From Artemisia argyi (taxonomy: Eukaryota; Streptophyta; Magnoliopsida; Asterales; Asteraceae), in NCBI GenBank assembly GCA_030686995.1, contig CM060697.1:100144147-100208146 (forward strand): a stretch of 64,000 nucleotides of DNA, read 5' to 3'. The notes under the pieces were generated by a model that was not told the DNA's origin, made no database searches, and saw nothing but the letters and a program-made list of their open reading frames with translations. The position numbers were made by a program, and so were the translations under genes. Positions 48,570 through 60,291 of the stretch are shown in pieces. Each line of letters starts with the position of its first letter. Within the stretch, counting starts at the first letter, position 1.

Positions 48570-50343
48570 TTATATAAGAAAGGCCTTGTGCTTTCTAAAT
48601 GTGACATCTCAGCATTCAGGCTTCTCAAAAAAATGCCATGTGGCCTCAAACAGTTGGAGACTGTCAATGACTTTTGAGTAGCTTACCAAATTAATAAATT
48701 ACACTCCACCATTTCAATTACTCTCTCACTCTTCCATTTACTATCCTCACTTCTCTGCAACTAATCTCACAAGGTATACTTTCTTTCTTCTTCCTTCTTT
48801 GCTTCATAGTTTTATCAACTTTGTGTTGTGGTATACTTTTCTTCTTCTTCCTTATGTTGCTTCGTATTTCGTAGTGTTATCGACTTTTTGTTGTTAATGA
48901 CTTTACATTTGATTCAAAAAAGTGGTTTAGGGATGTACACTCTTTGCCTATAGCAAGATCTTTTATCGATCTGTTGTACGGGCCTTCAATAACTGATGTG
49001 CGAGGCTTCAACAATTTACATTGGTAAACCACATGTCTTCTTCTATCTTTTTTTCGAGAACTCTAGAAGGATTCTATATACTAACTTTGCTTTATCTTTC
49101 AGATTTTGTTGTTGGTTTTTGTTGTCATGCAAGATGGTGATGTCATGTAACTTATGAAAGCAGAAGAAGACCGTAAGTACTTCAGTTTTATCTCATGTTT
49201 TGGTCAAGACCGAAGAAAAATAAACAAGTATATCAAACAAATATATATCATGTTCATCTCTGATATCCATCATAGCTTGCATGTGTAGTTGTGTATCTTC
49301 ATCTCAAGAAAGATGATACACAAAAATTATGTCATCCTTTGATTTTGTGCAGATTCACTTAAAATCAATCGTCGATTAACAGAGCATTAATCTTTCAATT
49401 CGTGCCTCGATCTAATATTGGTGACTCACTATTTTGGTTATTTTCCGGTATTATTACCTTATTTATCAAGTAATTATATTCAGATGTTGTGTAGGTTATT
49501 GTCTTAATAATTTTTATTTTCTTTCTTTTTGTTTTTTCACATTTTTATATACATAATTAAGAGATGTTTATATTGTGTGATTGGTTAAGTTCTATGAACT
49601 GCAGCTATAACATCTCATCCTTGATTCGAGCTAACTTGGTATATGTTAACATTTGGTTTGTAGCTATAACATCTCGTTCTTGATTCTAGCTAACTTGGTA
49701 TATGTTAACATTTGGTTCATTTATCAAGAAACGGTATATGACAGATAATACATTATATGTATATTATACGACTTTGCTTTAGTAAATAGAGTTATGTAAC
49801 AAAACTTAAAAGGACTCATTATATGTATATTGAGGTTATTTTCTAAAAAAATTGAAATACGTTTTGTTGATAAAAGTTTGATTGATGTTAGCTTATTGCC
49901 GCGAAACTTTTCTTCTTTTTAAAACATATATGCTCATCTTTATTGCAACTATATGTTTAATTGTTTAAAGCCATCGATCATATTGAACATTTATGATTTA
50001 ACTAAAGTACCGACTATTATATATGATCATATGTCCAGGTACGGAGATTTAGTAGTCAAATATGAGTATGGCAAATATGACAAATCACGTATGGAGATTT
50101 AGTAGTCAAACACTCCACCACTATAATTTGTCAGTGTGTGGTAGGGGGTATAGTGTACAATATTTTGACTTTTTGATCAAGTACTGAGGGAGTAGTAGTT
50201 TTTCATATTAGATAAATTTATGTCAGTGACTTACATTATACATACGCATAATTTTTTTTTTATAATCGACCACTTTTTATAGTTTGAGATACTTATAAAT
50301 TCACAAACACAAAAAGTTGCATGTGTCGTAAAGGTCCGTTAAA
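48570..50343. other. Interior of the outer Helitron; one exon-like open stretch, otherwise nothing recognised
   Basis: A plus-strand open stretch at about 48900-49026 reads SKKWFRDVHSLPIARSFIDL and continues LLYGPSITDVRGFNNLHW before a stop. It may be a captured exon but I do not recognise the protein. At 49610-49720 a 60-bp unit (GCTATAACATCTC, TTGATTC, TATATGTTAACATTTGGTT) is tandemly duplicated. Confidence 0.45.
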
Positions 50344-51146
50344 TCTTACTATATAAAAACAGATTTTCATTAACCATGTAGAACGGCCATCTCAGTAGAC
50401 ACTAAAGATTTGTGTTTAATTCTTTCTATCACAAACGACTATTAATGGAATGACACTTCATGTTCATATTAAAAAGTAAGAGTAAAACAAAAGTATGCTA
50501 CTTATTCAATGTCATTGTACACAATATTTCGTATTTTAAAATTGGACATCAAGTTATCAGTATTAAAATATTATATAAAATCTAATTTATAAATTAGAAA
50601 ATATAAAGAGAAGAAGACATAAAGGGTTAGGTCATTTTGTTATTTATGAAGTGACAAGAGATGGTGTAATAGTTATGAATTATGATGTTTGAGAAAAATT
50701 CGGTAGGAAAGCAAATAAGAGGTCAAAACAAGTAAAAGGAGGTATAGAGGGAAAGTTATAAGATCTTTGACATGATATTTTTATAGTGTAATATTAGTTA
50801 ATTATTTAATTAATTAGTGATCTCAAAAGATTATTAAGGGTGTGTTTGGTATGCTGGCATGAATGACAATGGGTATAAGTTTGATAGTAGTGGTGGGTCC
50901 ATCACCTATGAAAGATTCATTCCTACCTCTCTTGATTTATATGGAGTATGGATTATATCTATCATTCATTACGATAGTTGTTGGCTCCTCATCTTAAACA
51001 AACACCTTTAATCACTTTCATAGTAATAGATTCATTCCTATATTAGGATAGCAAGCGCACCCTAAAAGTTGACAAGTATTCATCCTCTAAACTTTGTATT
51101 AAAACGTTTCGGGGCCGTGCTTAGCACGACCTCAATTACTTCCTAG
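50344..51146 (+). mobile_element. Non-autonomous Helitron, about 0.8 kb, nested in the outer Helitron
   Basis: 5' end A/TCTTACTATATAAAAACAG. The 3' end has hairpin CGTGCTTAGCACG (51116-51128), then TCAATTACTTCCTAG/T. No Rep-helicase sequence is present. It contains the MITE at 50838-51062. Confidence 0.75.
50838..51062. mobile_element. Tourist-like (PIF/Harbinger) MITE, copy 2
   Basis: Ends GGGTGTGTTTGGTAT and GGATAGCAAGCGCACCC, flanked by TAA on both sides. Same family as 9432-9631, with shared ATCACTTTCATAGTAATAG near the right end. Confidence 0.82.
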
Positions 51147-51758
51147 TACATCCTATTAAAAAATGTCATATATTTGTGATTTTGCATACGTGTCGCTTAA
51201 TCATATATCAATTGAAAGTTTTGCTGATGTGAAAATTGTAACTTATTTCGTTTTATTTATAATAACAAAAATACAGTATTTTACTTTTTTTGGTATTCTA
51301 TTTTCACAAAAGCTAACTTGCAAGTATCATGCTTCTTGAAAATAGGAGTGGGCTGTTTAAATAAGAATTTGAAATTCAAATCTCTTAATCTCCTTCTAAA
51401 ACAATCTTGAATTTGTTTATCTTGCCACAAGTCAACATCTTCAAGCCCCTCTTAAACTACAGGTTAATTCCCTCTATTTTCTTTTCCATCTTCCTGTTCT
51501 TCAGTTTATTTGTGTTCTTAATGACGAACCTCTCGATTTACACCATCTCATATTTCATATTTATTATTTAATATATGCATATCCTTTTGAGTGTGGATGG
51601 TTTTCTACTCCAGACTCAATTGTTTCATCTTTGTTTTAGTTATTTGAACGTTAGAGAAGGTATCACTAATTGTCACTTAAGCTTTCTTTAGTTTTTGTTG
51701 TTTTTAAATGCCCACCAAGTGTTTAATGAAATGCTTCATCTACATAAAGCCATTATAA

Positions 51759-52038
51759 GGCCATCCACTATGGTAAACCTTTTAAAAGGTTTATACTTGT
51801 ATTATTACATTAAATTATAAACCTTTTTGTTTTATAAACATATTCCCACTATGTTATAAACCTTTTCAAGTAATATAAACATCACACATAATCAAAGGCA
51901 TTAAATTATGAAAAGGTTCAATATCCTAGACCTCTTCATGACACATAAGTTTGAAATGGATGCTCACTATGGTTTATAAGTTCTTAAACCTCTTTATCAT
52001 TTTATAAACCTTTTCATAAACTACCATAGTGGATGCCC
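51759..52038. mobile_element. Tourist-like MITE (CCACTATGG ends), 280 bp
   Basis: Inverted ends GGCCATCCACTATGG and CCATAGTGGATGCCC, flanked by TAA at 51756-51758 and 52039-52041. The AT-rich interior carries repeated ATAAACCTTTT words. It lies in the outer Helitron. Confidence 0.85.
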
Positions 52039-52826
52039 TAAAGTTTCTTTTCCACATCGATTGGGATGTTATGTTTCTTCTTTAATTTCTTTGATTAAAG
52101 TATGAATTAGATGTGTGATTAGGCTACATGGAGACACTTTTAGAATTTAATTTTGTAATTTTAGTTTTAATTTTAGCTCTTTTGCGAAGCTTTTATCACA
52201 ACAACAACATACTCAATCCCACGAAAGCGAGGTATGGGATTTTGCGAAGCTTTTATGTAGGATCTTATTAGAGATAGCAGATTTAAGGGGGTAGCGACAA
52301 GTTTGCTTCTTTGCTATTTTTTCAACTTTATAATTAATTTATATGTTTTGTAATTACATTAGCTTCATTGAGAAAAATATTTTTTCAACATACCAAATGA
52401 GAATATCTTATTTCAATGAATCTTCCTTTAATTGTTAGTTACATTAGCTTCATTGAGAAAAATATTTCAAGTTTGTTGGTGTGTCCAAATTGGCAAATTG
52501 GAATACTATTAGCTACTTTCTTTATATATATGAAAGTGTGTTTACTTTGTTAATTGTACTATTGTCAACATATTATGAAATTGCAAAATTGAAATTCGCC
52601 TTACAGGTGGTGGAGACAATGAGTTTGGTACTATATATCTTTTGTTCGAGTCTCCCTTGATTTTATAGAGTTTACTCAATTTTTTTAGGTTGTTCGTATA
52701 TGTATTTTCCTTATCTACTCTATTACGGAGTATAATATTGGAAATTTTTGTTTTCACTATATTTTTCTCATTATACTTTAGATTTTTACTTAATATTGCC
52801 CGTGTTGAACACGGGTTATGAGCTAG

Positions 52827-53593
52827 TTTAATGTAAATATGCAAGTTTTAGTAGATATTAAGTGAATACTCGCGCAAAGCAACGGTTTATAACAGCAGAT
52901 AATTATATTTGTGAAAATCGTGATTCTGGTTCGACCCTTGATGCAAAATGTAATGGAATTTTATGTAATTTTCATTCCATTACAATATGTAATGAAAAAA
53001 TAAAAATAAATAAATAAAAATATTAAAAAATAGTGGACATCTAAGGAATAAAAATACTAATAGTTTTTGGTGTAATGAGTCATTCCTTACAATGAATCAT
53101 TACATTGTAAATGTGTAAATAAACAAGATTTTTTCATTCCACCGTAACAACCTTTTCCATTCCCACTTTGATTACAACATACCAAATGCTACGATAGTGC
53201 GTGTTTTTAAAAAAGTTCCCAAGTTTATAATTGATCAAGCTTAAGATTTATTTAAACTACATTAATTTAAGTTTCAAGATTTCAAGAAAACACATACACT
53301 CTTTATAAGTAGTACATATATGTGTAATTGTCTCTTTAAGTAATTAGTAAATCAATTAAAACGACATCGTATATTCATCTATGCATACACCTTTTGAGTA
53401 ACATTTTAGACCTAAGGTTGGGTGCATGTATTTATCGAGGCATACACCATTTGGGTAGCTTTTTAAACCTAAGGTAGGGTGCATGTATCCATTCAGACGT
53501 TCACCTTTTGGTTAACATTTTATGAACAATGATATAAAACACAAGGATCGGAACAAACCTATACTTGTAACAATATTCTATAAAAAAAAACAC
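52827..53593. repeat. Dispersed repeat with a Helitron head-like junction, copy 1
   Basis: On the minus strand A/TCTACTAAAACTTGCATAT begins at 52855; about 30 bp of this head recurs at 54656 and 59249. From about 53300 a second dispersed block starts (ACATCGTATATTCATC, CACCTTTTGAGTAACATTTT, CCTAAGGTTGGGTGCATGTA, ACTTGTAACAATATTCTATA) that recurs at about 56036-56312 and 59515-59766. Confidence 0.6.
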
Positions 53594-54408
53594 TGATGGC
53601 GTATCCTCCTCTCAAGAAACAAGCCTTGTTATCATCACTCTGACACTTAGCTTACCATTTGTATAAAGGGTTATGACGTACCCTCTTAAGGGATGAAGTC
53701 TACACCTTCGTCTTACATATATTTCTACACTAAGGACTAAAGTGTTGGCGTAAAGCTAGAAAAAGGCTATTGTAAGGGAATCCGCTAACCTTCACCCAAA
53801 ACACTTACAGAGTCTAACCTCTGTCAAGTTTGAAGCCTCACCTCTTATACAGTTTGAAGCCACACCTCTGTCAAGGTTCGATGCCTAATTTATGACAAGG
53901 TCCGAAGCCTAACCCATGTCAAGGTTCGAAGCCTAACTCATGTCAAGGTTCGAAGCCTATCCTCCGACAAGGTTCAAAGCCTAAAGTTCAAAACCTCTCT
54001 ACCCATGTTTTGGTAGTTAAAGAACGTGGGTATGATCCAGATTTAGTCAAACAAGAGCTGCCATGATCTCTATGTAATTGCCATGTTCTTTGTAACTATC
54101 ATGATCTGTAATTGCCTACACATCTATGTCAGATTATGCTTATAAATAAGGAAGTCATCACAGGTATGTAACTTAACTTAACCCACGAGATATCATCTTC
54201 TCTACCTTAATTTTTTCATGAGCATAATCACCATGACTAATTCTCACACAGGAGGCGGTTCGCCCAGGGGCTTTTCCCACGCTTCATCCAACGTAGTGTC
54301 TTCTGTTTCTTATTTTCATATTATCTTATACTCGACATCACCGCCATCACCCCTAATTCCGTCAATCACCATTTGACGGCCTGATATTGGCAAATTATTG
54401 TACGATCA
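53594..54408 (+). mobile_element. Ogre/Tat-like LTR, about 815 bp
   Basis: Starts TGATGGCG and ends TACGATCA. A TATA-like TATAAATAAGG lies at about 54144. Just past the end is TGGCGCCATATGTG, resembling the TGGCGCC-type primer-binding site of Tat/Ogre Ty3 elements. Only a few hundred bases of possible internal DNA follow and no gag-pol is present, so this is a fragment. The exact 5' end is uncertain. Confidence 0.6.
53820..53990 (+). repeat. Minisatellite of about 27 bp units in the U3 of the LTR
   Basis: About seven imperfect units built on TGTCAAGGTTCGAAGCCTAA. The central three are the best conserved and the outer ones are diverged. Confidence 0.85.
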
Positions 54409-55308
54409 ATGGCGCCATATGTGTGACCCACAACAATAAGTCCTGTTTTTTTTACTCAAATAACCCTTTTCCCTAAATAATTGTTGATTTCAACCGCAAT
54501 TCCTGAAATGCTTGTTATCACATGGAAGCACCGTCGAAATCTCGACTTTTATCTCTAATCACGAGATTCTCCATCAACCACAAACTTACGTTTACCTTTT
54601 CAACAATCTGGTTAAAACATCTACACATTTAATGCAAATATGCACGTTTTAGTAGATACAAGTGGGGTTACCCGCGCGTTGCTGCGGGAATGTTGTGTTT
54701 AATCTAAACTCGAAACGAAACGATTGTCGAAAAATTATTTTGTTATTAAGGTAGTGTTGGAAAACTGAATTCGTGGATTGATTTAATAAAAGACTTGGGC
54801 TTATAGCCCATTATCTTAGTTAATGAATTGGACCACTTGGCTTCTTGGGCTTGTTTTGTGGTTCGGATGGACAACAAAAACAATAGGGGATGATTTCCAA
54901 TTTACATATGGGACAAACTTACCCTAATTTTTACTCAAGTAGAATCCCAATAAACACACATAAAACCATCCGCCTCCCAACCCCTCTCTTCTTCAAATCT
55001 GCTTCTCCCAAACTGTTCCCCAAATCGCTCTATTTTGAAGGTAGGTTTGGTTTGATTCGTTTTTGTTTTCAGCCGAATGAAAGAGGGAATTATAACAATC
55101 TTGTTCTCCTTCTTTTTTTAATCTTTCGGATAGTTAAAAAAAAAACTCAAAGAGATCGATGAAGAGTTGTGGTCAAACAAATAAGATATTTATATATTCG
55201 TAAATCTGCGATTGGTTTGATCAAATCTGAGATCCGTTTCGTTATTATCTTTCTTTCGTTATGTTTTTCTTGTTTGAATCGAAAGATAAAAAAGGATGAA
55301 ATACATCT

Positions 55309-55348
<40 letters not shown>

Positions 55349-55614
55349 CCTTTTTTTTCTGTTTCTATTTTTTAAAGAGAAGCTTGTCTTCAAATAGATC
55401 TTTGAGTGTTAAGACCTTTAAAGGTCTTCAATTATCTTATGAAACATCAAAGAAAAATATGAGATCTTTAGTCTATTCAGTTTGAGTCCGATTGGTTTTG
55501 GTTATGTTTTTTTATCTTTGTTTCGTTAGGTTTAAAAAAAAATTGCGGAAAGAAAGATGCAAAAATCCTTATACCTACAAATGTAGGATACATTACTGTC
55601 TGCTGATTATTATG

Positions 55615-55645
<31 letters not shown>

Positions 55646-57088
55646 TTGAGTTTAAGGCCAGATTCAAGATAGCAGTGATAATGGATTAACTCTGGACAAT
55701 AAACACTTGGAAAGGCACATTTAATGCAAGAGATGTACAGTTACTGTAGCTGTACTATAAACTAATGTATTTAAAATTAATGTAACGGAGTAACAGTGCT
55801 CTAAACAGTTGTTTTACGGCATCTACAGTTGACAAAACAGTGCTTTAACGGAACGGTTTGTGAACAGTAAGAAAGTATTAACAAAATTAATCACCTGCAT
55901 ATCCAATCTAAACTTGCCATTTGACCCACTTCCAAATAACATCCAATAGAAAAGTCACAACTAATGTACCAAGTCTTATTGTTTTTTTATTTATAACGGG
56001 CCCGTTTGTGAAGGGAGGGAGTTCCCCCTTTTAGTATATATATAATATATGTGATTGCCTCTGTTACTTATTAGTAAATCAATTAAAAAGAAGTGTGTAT
56101 TCATTCAAGCACACAGCTTTCGGGTAACATTTTTAGACCTAAGGTTGGGTGCATGTATTCATCGAGGCATTTTGGTTAACTTTTTAATCCTATGGTATGG
56201 TGCATGAATTCATTCATACGTTCACCTTTTGGTTATCAATTAATAAAAAATGATATAAAACACAAAGATGGAAACAAAACTATACTTGTAAGTTGTAACA
56301 ATATTCTATATAAATATCATGTTTAATTTATTCAAAACTGCCTCAAAATAACGCTAACATTAAAACACATTAAAAAAATAATAATGTCAAACTCATTTCT
56401 AAAAAGGTTGTTGATGTGATCTTAATAATGTATTAATTCAAATTCGTTTCATATATAACTAGTTTTAAGCCCCGCGAGCATGGCTTTTATATTAACCGCA
56501 CTGGCGGAGTTTGCACGTAATTCAAATTTGGTAAATTATATGTGTACACATGTTATAATCTCGTGTGTACATGAAGTTTTAGTATAAAAGTTAATTTAAT
56601 TCATAAAATATTATAAAGGTTGTTACATTTGAAAATTTGAAGTCCAGATCTCTTGTGTTCAAGGTCTGTTTGGTTTGGGACTTTGAGATAGGAGTGGAAC
56701 TAAAAGGAAAAATATCATTTGGTTTATGCCTATGGATTCTCAAACAAGTACTCACCCCACTTGTGGATGTTTTAATATACAAGTTTTTAATGCCTAATAT
56801 ACAATGCAATTTAAACATGTTTTTCGTAAATATCCGATACATACAAGTGTATTTTGAAAATTAAAAAAAAATAAAAAACTAAAACATGAGGGTTTAAAAT
56901 GGTAAAAGATAAAAAAATAAATGCATTCCTCTCCAACACCCTCTTCCTTCATTGAACAAACTATTTTAACTTAATTCTCATACACCAATTCTCATCTCCT
57001 TACACAATGGTTTTCGAAACTTCATTTTATTCAATGGGTTTGAACAAACTGGGTAACCCTTTACCCAAAAATAAATAAATTAGATTAA
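54409..57088. other. Repeat-derived intergenic DNA with Helitron ends
   Basis: Includes a minus-strand Helitron head at 54656 right beside a tail-like hairpin (CCCGCGCGTTGCTGCGGG, about 54671-54688), an unrecognised UTR-like stretch with a possible donor at 55041, poly(T) at 55312-55349, (TA)n at 55619-55644, a second copy of the dispersed block at 56036-56312, and a minus-strand Helitron tail at 56459 (CTAG, then GCCCCGCGAGCATGGC hairpin). No gene was recognised. Confidence 0.5.
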
Positions 57089-57298
57089 GAACGCTGGGAT
57101 TGGTAACACGATAACGCCAAATCATCCAACGTGGAAGCAAAACAACGCCGTTTAGGCGTTAATACCAATCTGAGGTCACTCGTGTTGCACAAGCGTTTGT
57201 GTTTACGTTGTTGTAACAACTTGCGTTGTAACGCAATTTATGTCAAGGATGATTTTGCAAAACAAACCCCTCACTTTTCCAACGGCTACTTTCGAATT

Positions 57299-57301
<3 letters not shown>

Positions 57302-57362
<61 letters not shown>
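57302..57362. repeat. (TA)n microsatellite
   Basis: Perfect TA run of about 60 bp in the 5' part of the Harbinger-type element. Confidence 0.92.
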
Positions 57363-57364
<2 letters not shown>

Positions 57365-57517
57365 GTTTGATTTTAAACGGATAGTTATTAAAAAATAAAT
57401 AAATAAACCTTTATAAATACCCAACAACATATACAACATATTCTCACCAACCAAAAAAACCATTCATATACTCATATTTGCAAACACGAAAAAAAAACAA
57501 AAAATACAAAAAAAAAA

Positions 57518-58333
57518 ATGTCGGGACGTGACGATCCAAGTTTTTTAAATTTAATGGAGTTTGGAAATCCTAACCCGAACACCGGATCTTCTTCAAATCC
57601 TAACCCACTTAATTTGACACCCGAACAACAACAACAATTGATGTTCATGTGGCAACAAAATTTCCCACAAAATCAAACTGAGCAACAAACACCGCCAACA
57701 CCACGAACCCAATCCTCACAAGTGGCATATGTGGATCCGAAAGCTATGTCTCCACGAAAACACAAACGTGGATGTAAACGTATGTCAAAAAAAGCCAAAG
57801 AACCCGAGGTGTATGATGAAAAAAATCCCGGCGTTAGCGGTACGACGTTACGTTGGACATCGGAAGAGGAAGTTTTACTTGTTGTGTGTTATGTGGCCGT
57901 TTTCGAGGATAAGAATTTTGGAGTTTCTCAAAAGGCCCACACATTTTGGTATCGGGTTATGAATGAGTTCAACCGGAAAAATTTTCAACTTCGTAACAAA
58001 GATATGATACCAAGCAAGTGGCATACGTTGAACGCAAATTGCCAAAAATTTCTAGCATGTTACAAACGTGCTAAAAGTTTGACAAAAAGTGGTGAAAGTG
58101 AAGTAGATGATATGAGGCATGCTAGACATATGTATCATGACGAGCATAAAGGTATTTCGTTTGCTCAAGAGGATGCGTGGTTAATTTTGAAGAAGTGTCC
58201 AAAATGGGATGCGCTGGACCCGATTGACTTAACCGAAGAAGTCCCCGATCAAACCAACCAAGAACTATTCGGTAATGATGCACGACCACGTTCGGCAGGG
58301 AAACCACGCACCGGAAAAAAAACAAAAGTCTGA
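57518..58333 (+). CDS. PIF/Harbinger ORF1-like Myb/SANT protein, C-terminus frameshifted
   Basis: The 271-residue frame starts MSGRDDPSFLNLMEF, then a Gln/Asn/Pro-rich segment, a basic patch (SPRKHKRGCKRMSKKAK), and a Myb/SANT-like trihelix domain (about residues 105-190: LRWTSEEEVLLVVCY, FWYRVMNEFN, PSKWHTLNANCQKFLACYKR), then the conserved MYHDEHKGISFAQEDAWLIL and CPKWDALD. Such proteins are ORF1 partners of Harbinger transposases, helping DNA binding and nuclear import; plant databases often call relatives glutathione S-transferase T3-like or NAM-associated. The frame ends early at TGA after TGKKTKV. In the next frame typical C-terminal sequence resumes (FKFLGMKMSDIDPTATYWI), so a one-base shift near 58325 and further changes broke the C-terminus. 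It sits inside the TIRs at 57089-58902. Confidence 0.82.
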   Translation: MSGRDDPSFLNLMEFGNPNPNTGSSSNPNPLNLTPEQQQQLMFMWQQNFPQNQTEQQTPPTPRTQSSQVAYVDPKAMSPRKHKRGCKRMSKKAKEPEVYDEKNPGVSGTTLRWTSEEEVLLVVCYVAVFEDKNFGVSQKAHTFWYRVMNEFNRKNFQLRNKDMIPSKWHTLNANCQKFLACYKRAKSLTKSGESEVDDMRHARHMYHDEHKGISFAQEDAWLILKKCPKWDALDPIDLTEEVPDQTNQELFGNDARPRSAGKPRTGKKTKV

Positions 58334-58902
58334 TACCTCGACTAGCACCAGGGGAAGTGTGTCAAGCAATTTAGAAGCTATGTCATGCGAGCTTCGACTT
58401 TGACGGGAACCGGCCCAAGCAGCGTACGACGCGGCTAGAGTGAAAGACGAGTTTGGAAGAATTTAAATTTCTCGGTATGAAAATGAGTGACATAGATCCG
58501 ACCGCGACGTATTGGATTAAATTGGAAAAAAAAGACTCTAAGAAAAATATAATTTGCCACCACCGCCAACCGACTAGTTTAATTTATTTACTTATCGTAT
58601 TTTTCATTTCGTATTTTATTTTGCAATTTCTTTTATCTCGTTTTCTTTCATGTAATGTTTTTTTATTTCGTATTGTAATGTTTAATTTTATTAATGAAGT
58701 GTTTGAATGTTTAATGAATAAAATTGCTGAGGGTAGAATTTGTAAATTATAGTTTTATAAAAAGGTGGGTCACAAAAAGTGGTGTTATTGGGTGTTATGA
58801 TTTCCTGGTGTTTTTTGATGTTATGTTATTTGGTGTTGAAATGATGTGGCACTGACGTGACGGGTATTTCGGTGTTAACTTGAGTTACCACTCCTAGTGC
58901 TC

Positions 58903-60291
58903 TAAGGATGTTTAACTAGTTACTTATATATACTACTTTTTAAATTTTTAAATAGATACCAAGACAAATGTCAATTCGGATTAGGGCCCTAATATAGATT
59001 TTAACATGTATATAGATGACTATCATAATTCTTTTAATGGTTAACTTGAGAAAAAATTATTGATAGAAACACAAGGACATAATTTATTAGCATTAATTGT
59101 AAAAATCATCTCACTATCACACTCATAAATGCGGATGATGTTTGTCTAGTGTGGCATAGGATAAAGGACGATATGTACGTAAAAACTATAGGTCTTAGGA
59201 GGGGAGACAAAATATACACATTTAATACAAAAATGCAAGTTTTAATAGATATATATGTGATTGCCCATTTAAGTTACTAGACGAGTACTCGTGCATAGCA
59301 ACAAAATTTTATAGCGGCATATAATTGTAGTGATAAAAAAGTTTATGGGTTATAAACAAAAAATAATAAAAGTATAAGAATTTGGGGATTAAACATGATT
59401 TAACCTGAATGAAAATAATATCTGTTATGGGTTATAAACGAAAATAATAATAAAAGTTTATTGTTTCCATATATAGCTTTCTTAATTTTTCACTTTCAAT
59501 GGGTTTTTGCTTTATATATAGTATAGATTAGTGAATCAATTAAATTTACATCGTGTATTCATCCAGGCATACACCTTTCAGGTAACATTTTAGACCTATG
59601 GTTGGGTGCATATATTTATCGAGGCACACACCTTTTGGTAAACTTTTTATACCTAGGGTAGGGTGCATGTATTCATTTAGACGTTCACTTTTTGGTAAAC
59701 ATTTGATTAACAATGACATAAAACACAAAGATTGAAATAAACTTATACTTGTAACAATATTCTTTATAAAACACATTAAAAAAATTGAAATAAGATAACT
59801 GTGAAAGGATAATGGAAAACAATGGTAAGGTGTTGGTATTGTACCCTTCATATATTGTGTGTGTCAGTGTGTGTGTTTGATGAACGGGTCTGTTTCTTTG
59901 GTGCGGTAGGGTGCACTATGTGGCCAGGGGCAGAGGCAAGTAGGAATGTATGGGGGCAATGCCCTCGATAATTCTTTTGCTGAGAGCGAATTCGTATGGA
60001 AAATTTTTAAATAAACAAGGAAAATAGGCTAAGATTAGTAAGAGCGCCCGCATCATCATGACACATGTGTCCTCTATATTGAAGATTGTTTTGTGTTTTT
60101 TTCTTCCATCTTGAATTTCCAAAACCAAATGTGTGTACAAATATATTTATTTATAGTACAAGTCTAACAACTAATATTAATTAATAGATATTGTTTTGAA
60201 AGAAAATAGAGATTAAAAGAGCTAAGGGCAAGTATGTTACTAAAGTACTTGCTCGTTGCCAGTTGTGATAATATTTGTCCATATGTCAAAT
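58903..60291. other. Repeat-rich intergenic DNA with a Helitron tail and head
   Basis: A minus-strand Helitron head begins at 59249 and a minus-strand tail ends at 59277 (CTAG plus ACGAGTACTCGT). The third copy of the dispersed TTGGGTGCATAT block lies at 59515-59766. Nothing else was recognised. Confidence 0.5.

Larger units (their letters stand above)
22071..52826 (+). mobile_element. Outer plus-strand Helitron, split by the 26.5-kb inner Helitron
   Basis: The 5' fragment is A/TCTATATCTTACTA at 22071-22084; the remainder starts at 48570 with TTATATAAGAAAGGCC. Joined, these read as a normal Helitron head, similar to the head at 50344. The 3' end has hairpin CCCGTGTTGAACACGGG at 52799-52815, then TTATGAGCTAG/T ending at 52826. 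Without the insertion the element is about 4.27 kb. Its flanks ACACA (left) and TTTAATG (right) join to a string that also occurs near 54625 and 59217, supporting both borders. It contains another Helitron and two MITEs. No Rep-helicase is present in its own sequence. Confidence 0.68.
57089..58902 (+). mobile_element. PIF/Harbinger-type element carrying ORF1 only, about 1.8 kb
   Basis: Left end GAACGCTGGGATTGGTAAC and right end GTTACCACTCCTAGTGCTC are inverted, flanked by TAA at 57086-57088 and 58903-58905. TAA duplications are typical of PIF/Harbinger. The only gene is the Myb-like ORF1; no DDE transposase (ORF2) is present. A (TA)n run of about 60 bp lies at 57302-57362. Confidence 0.78.
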
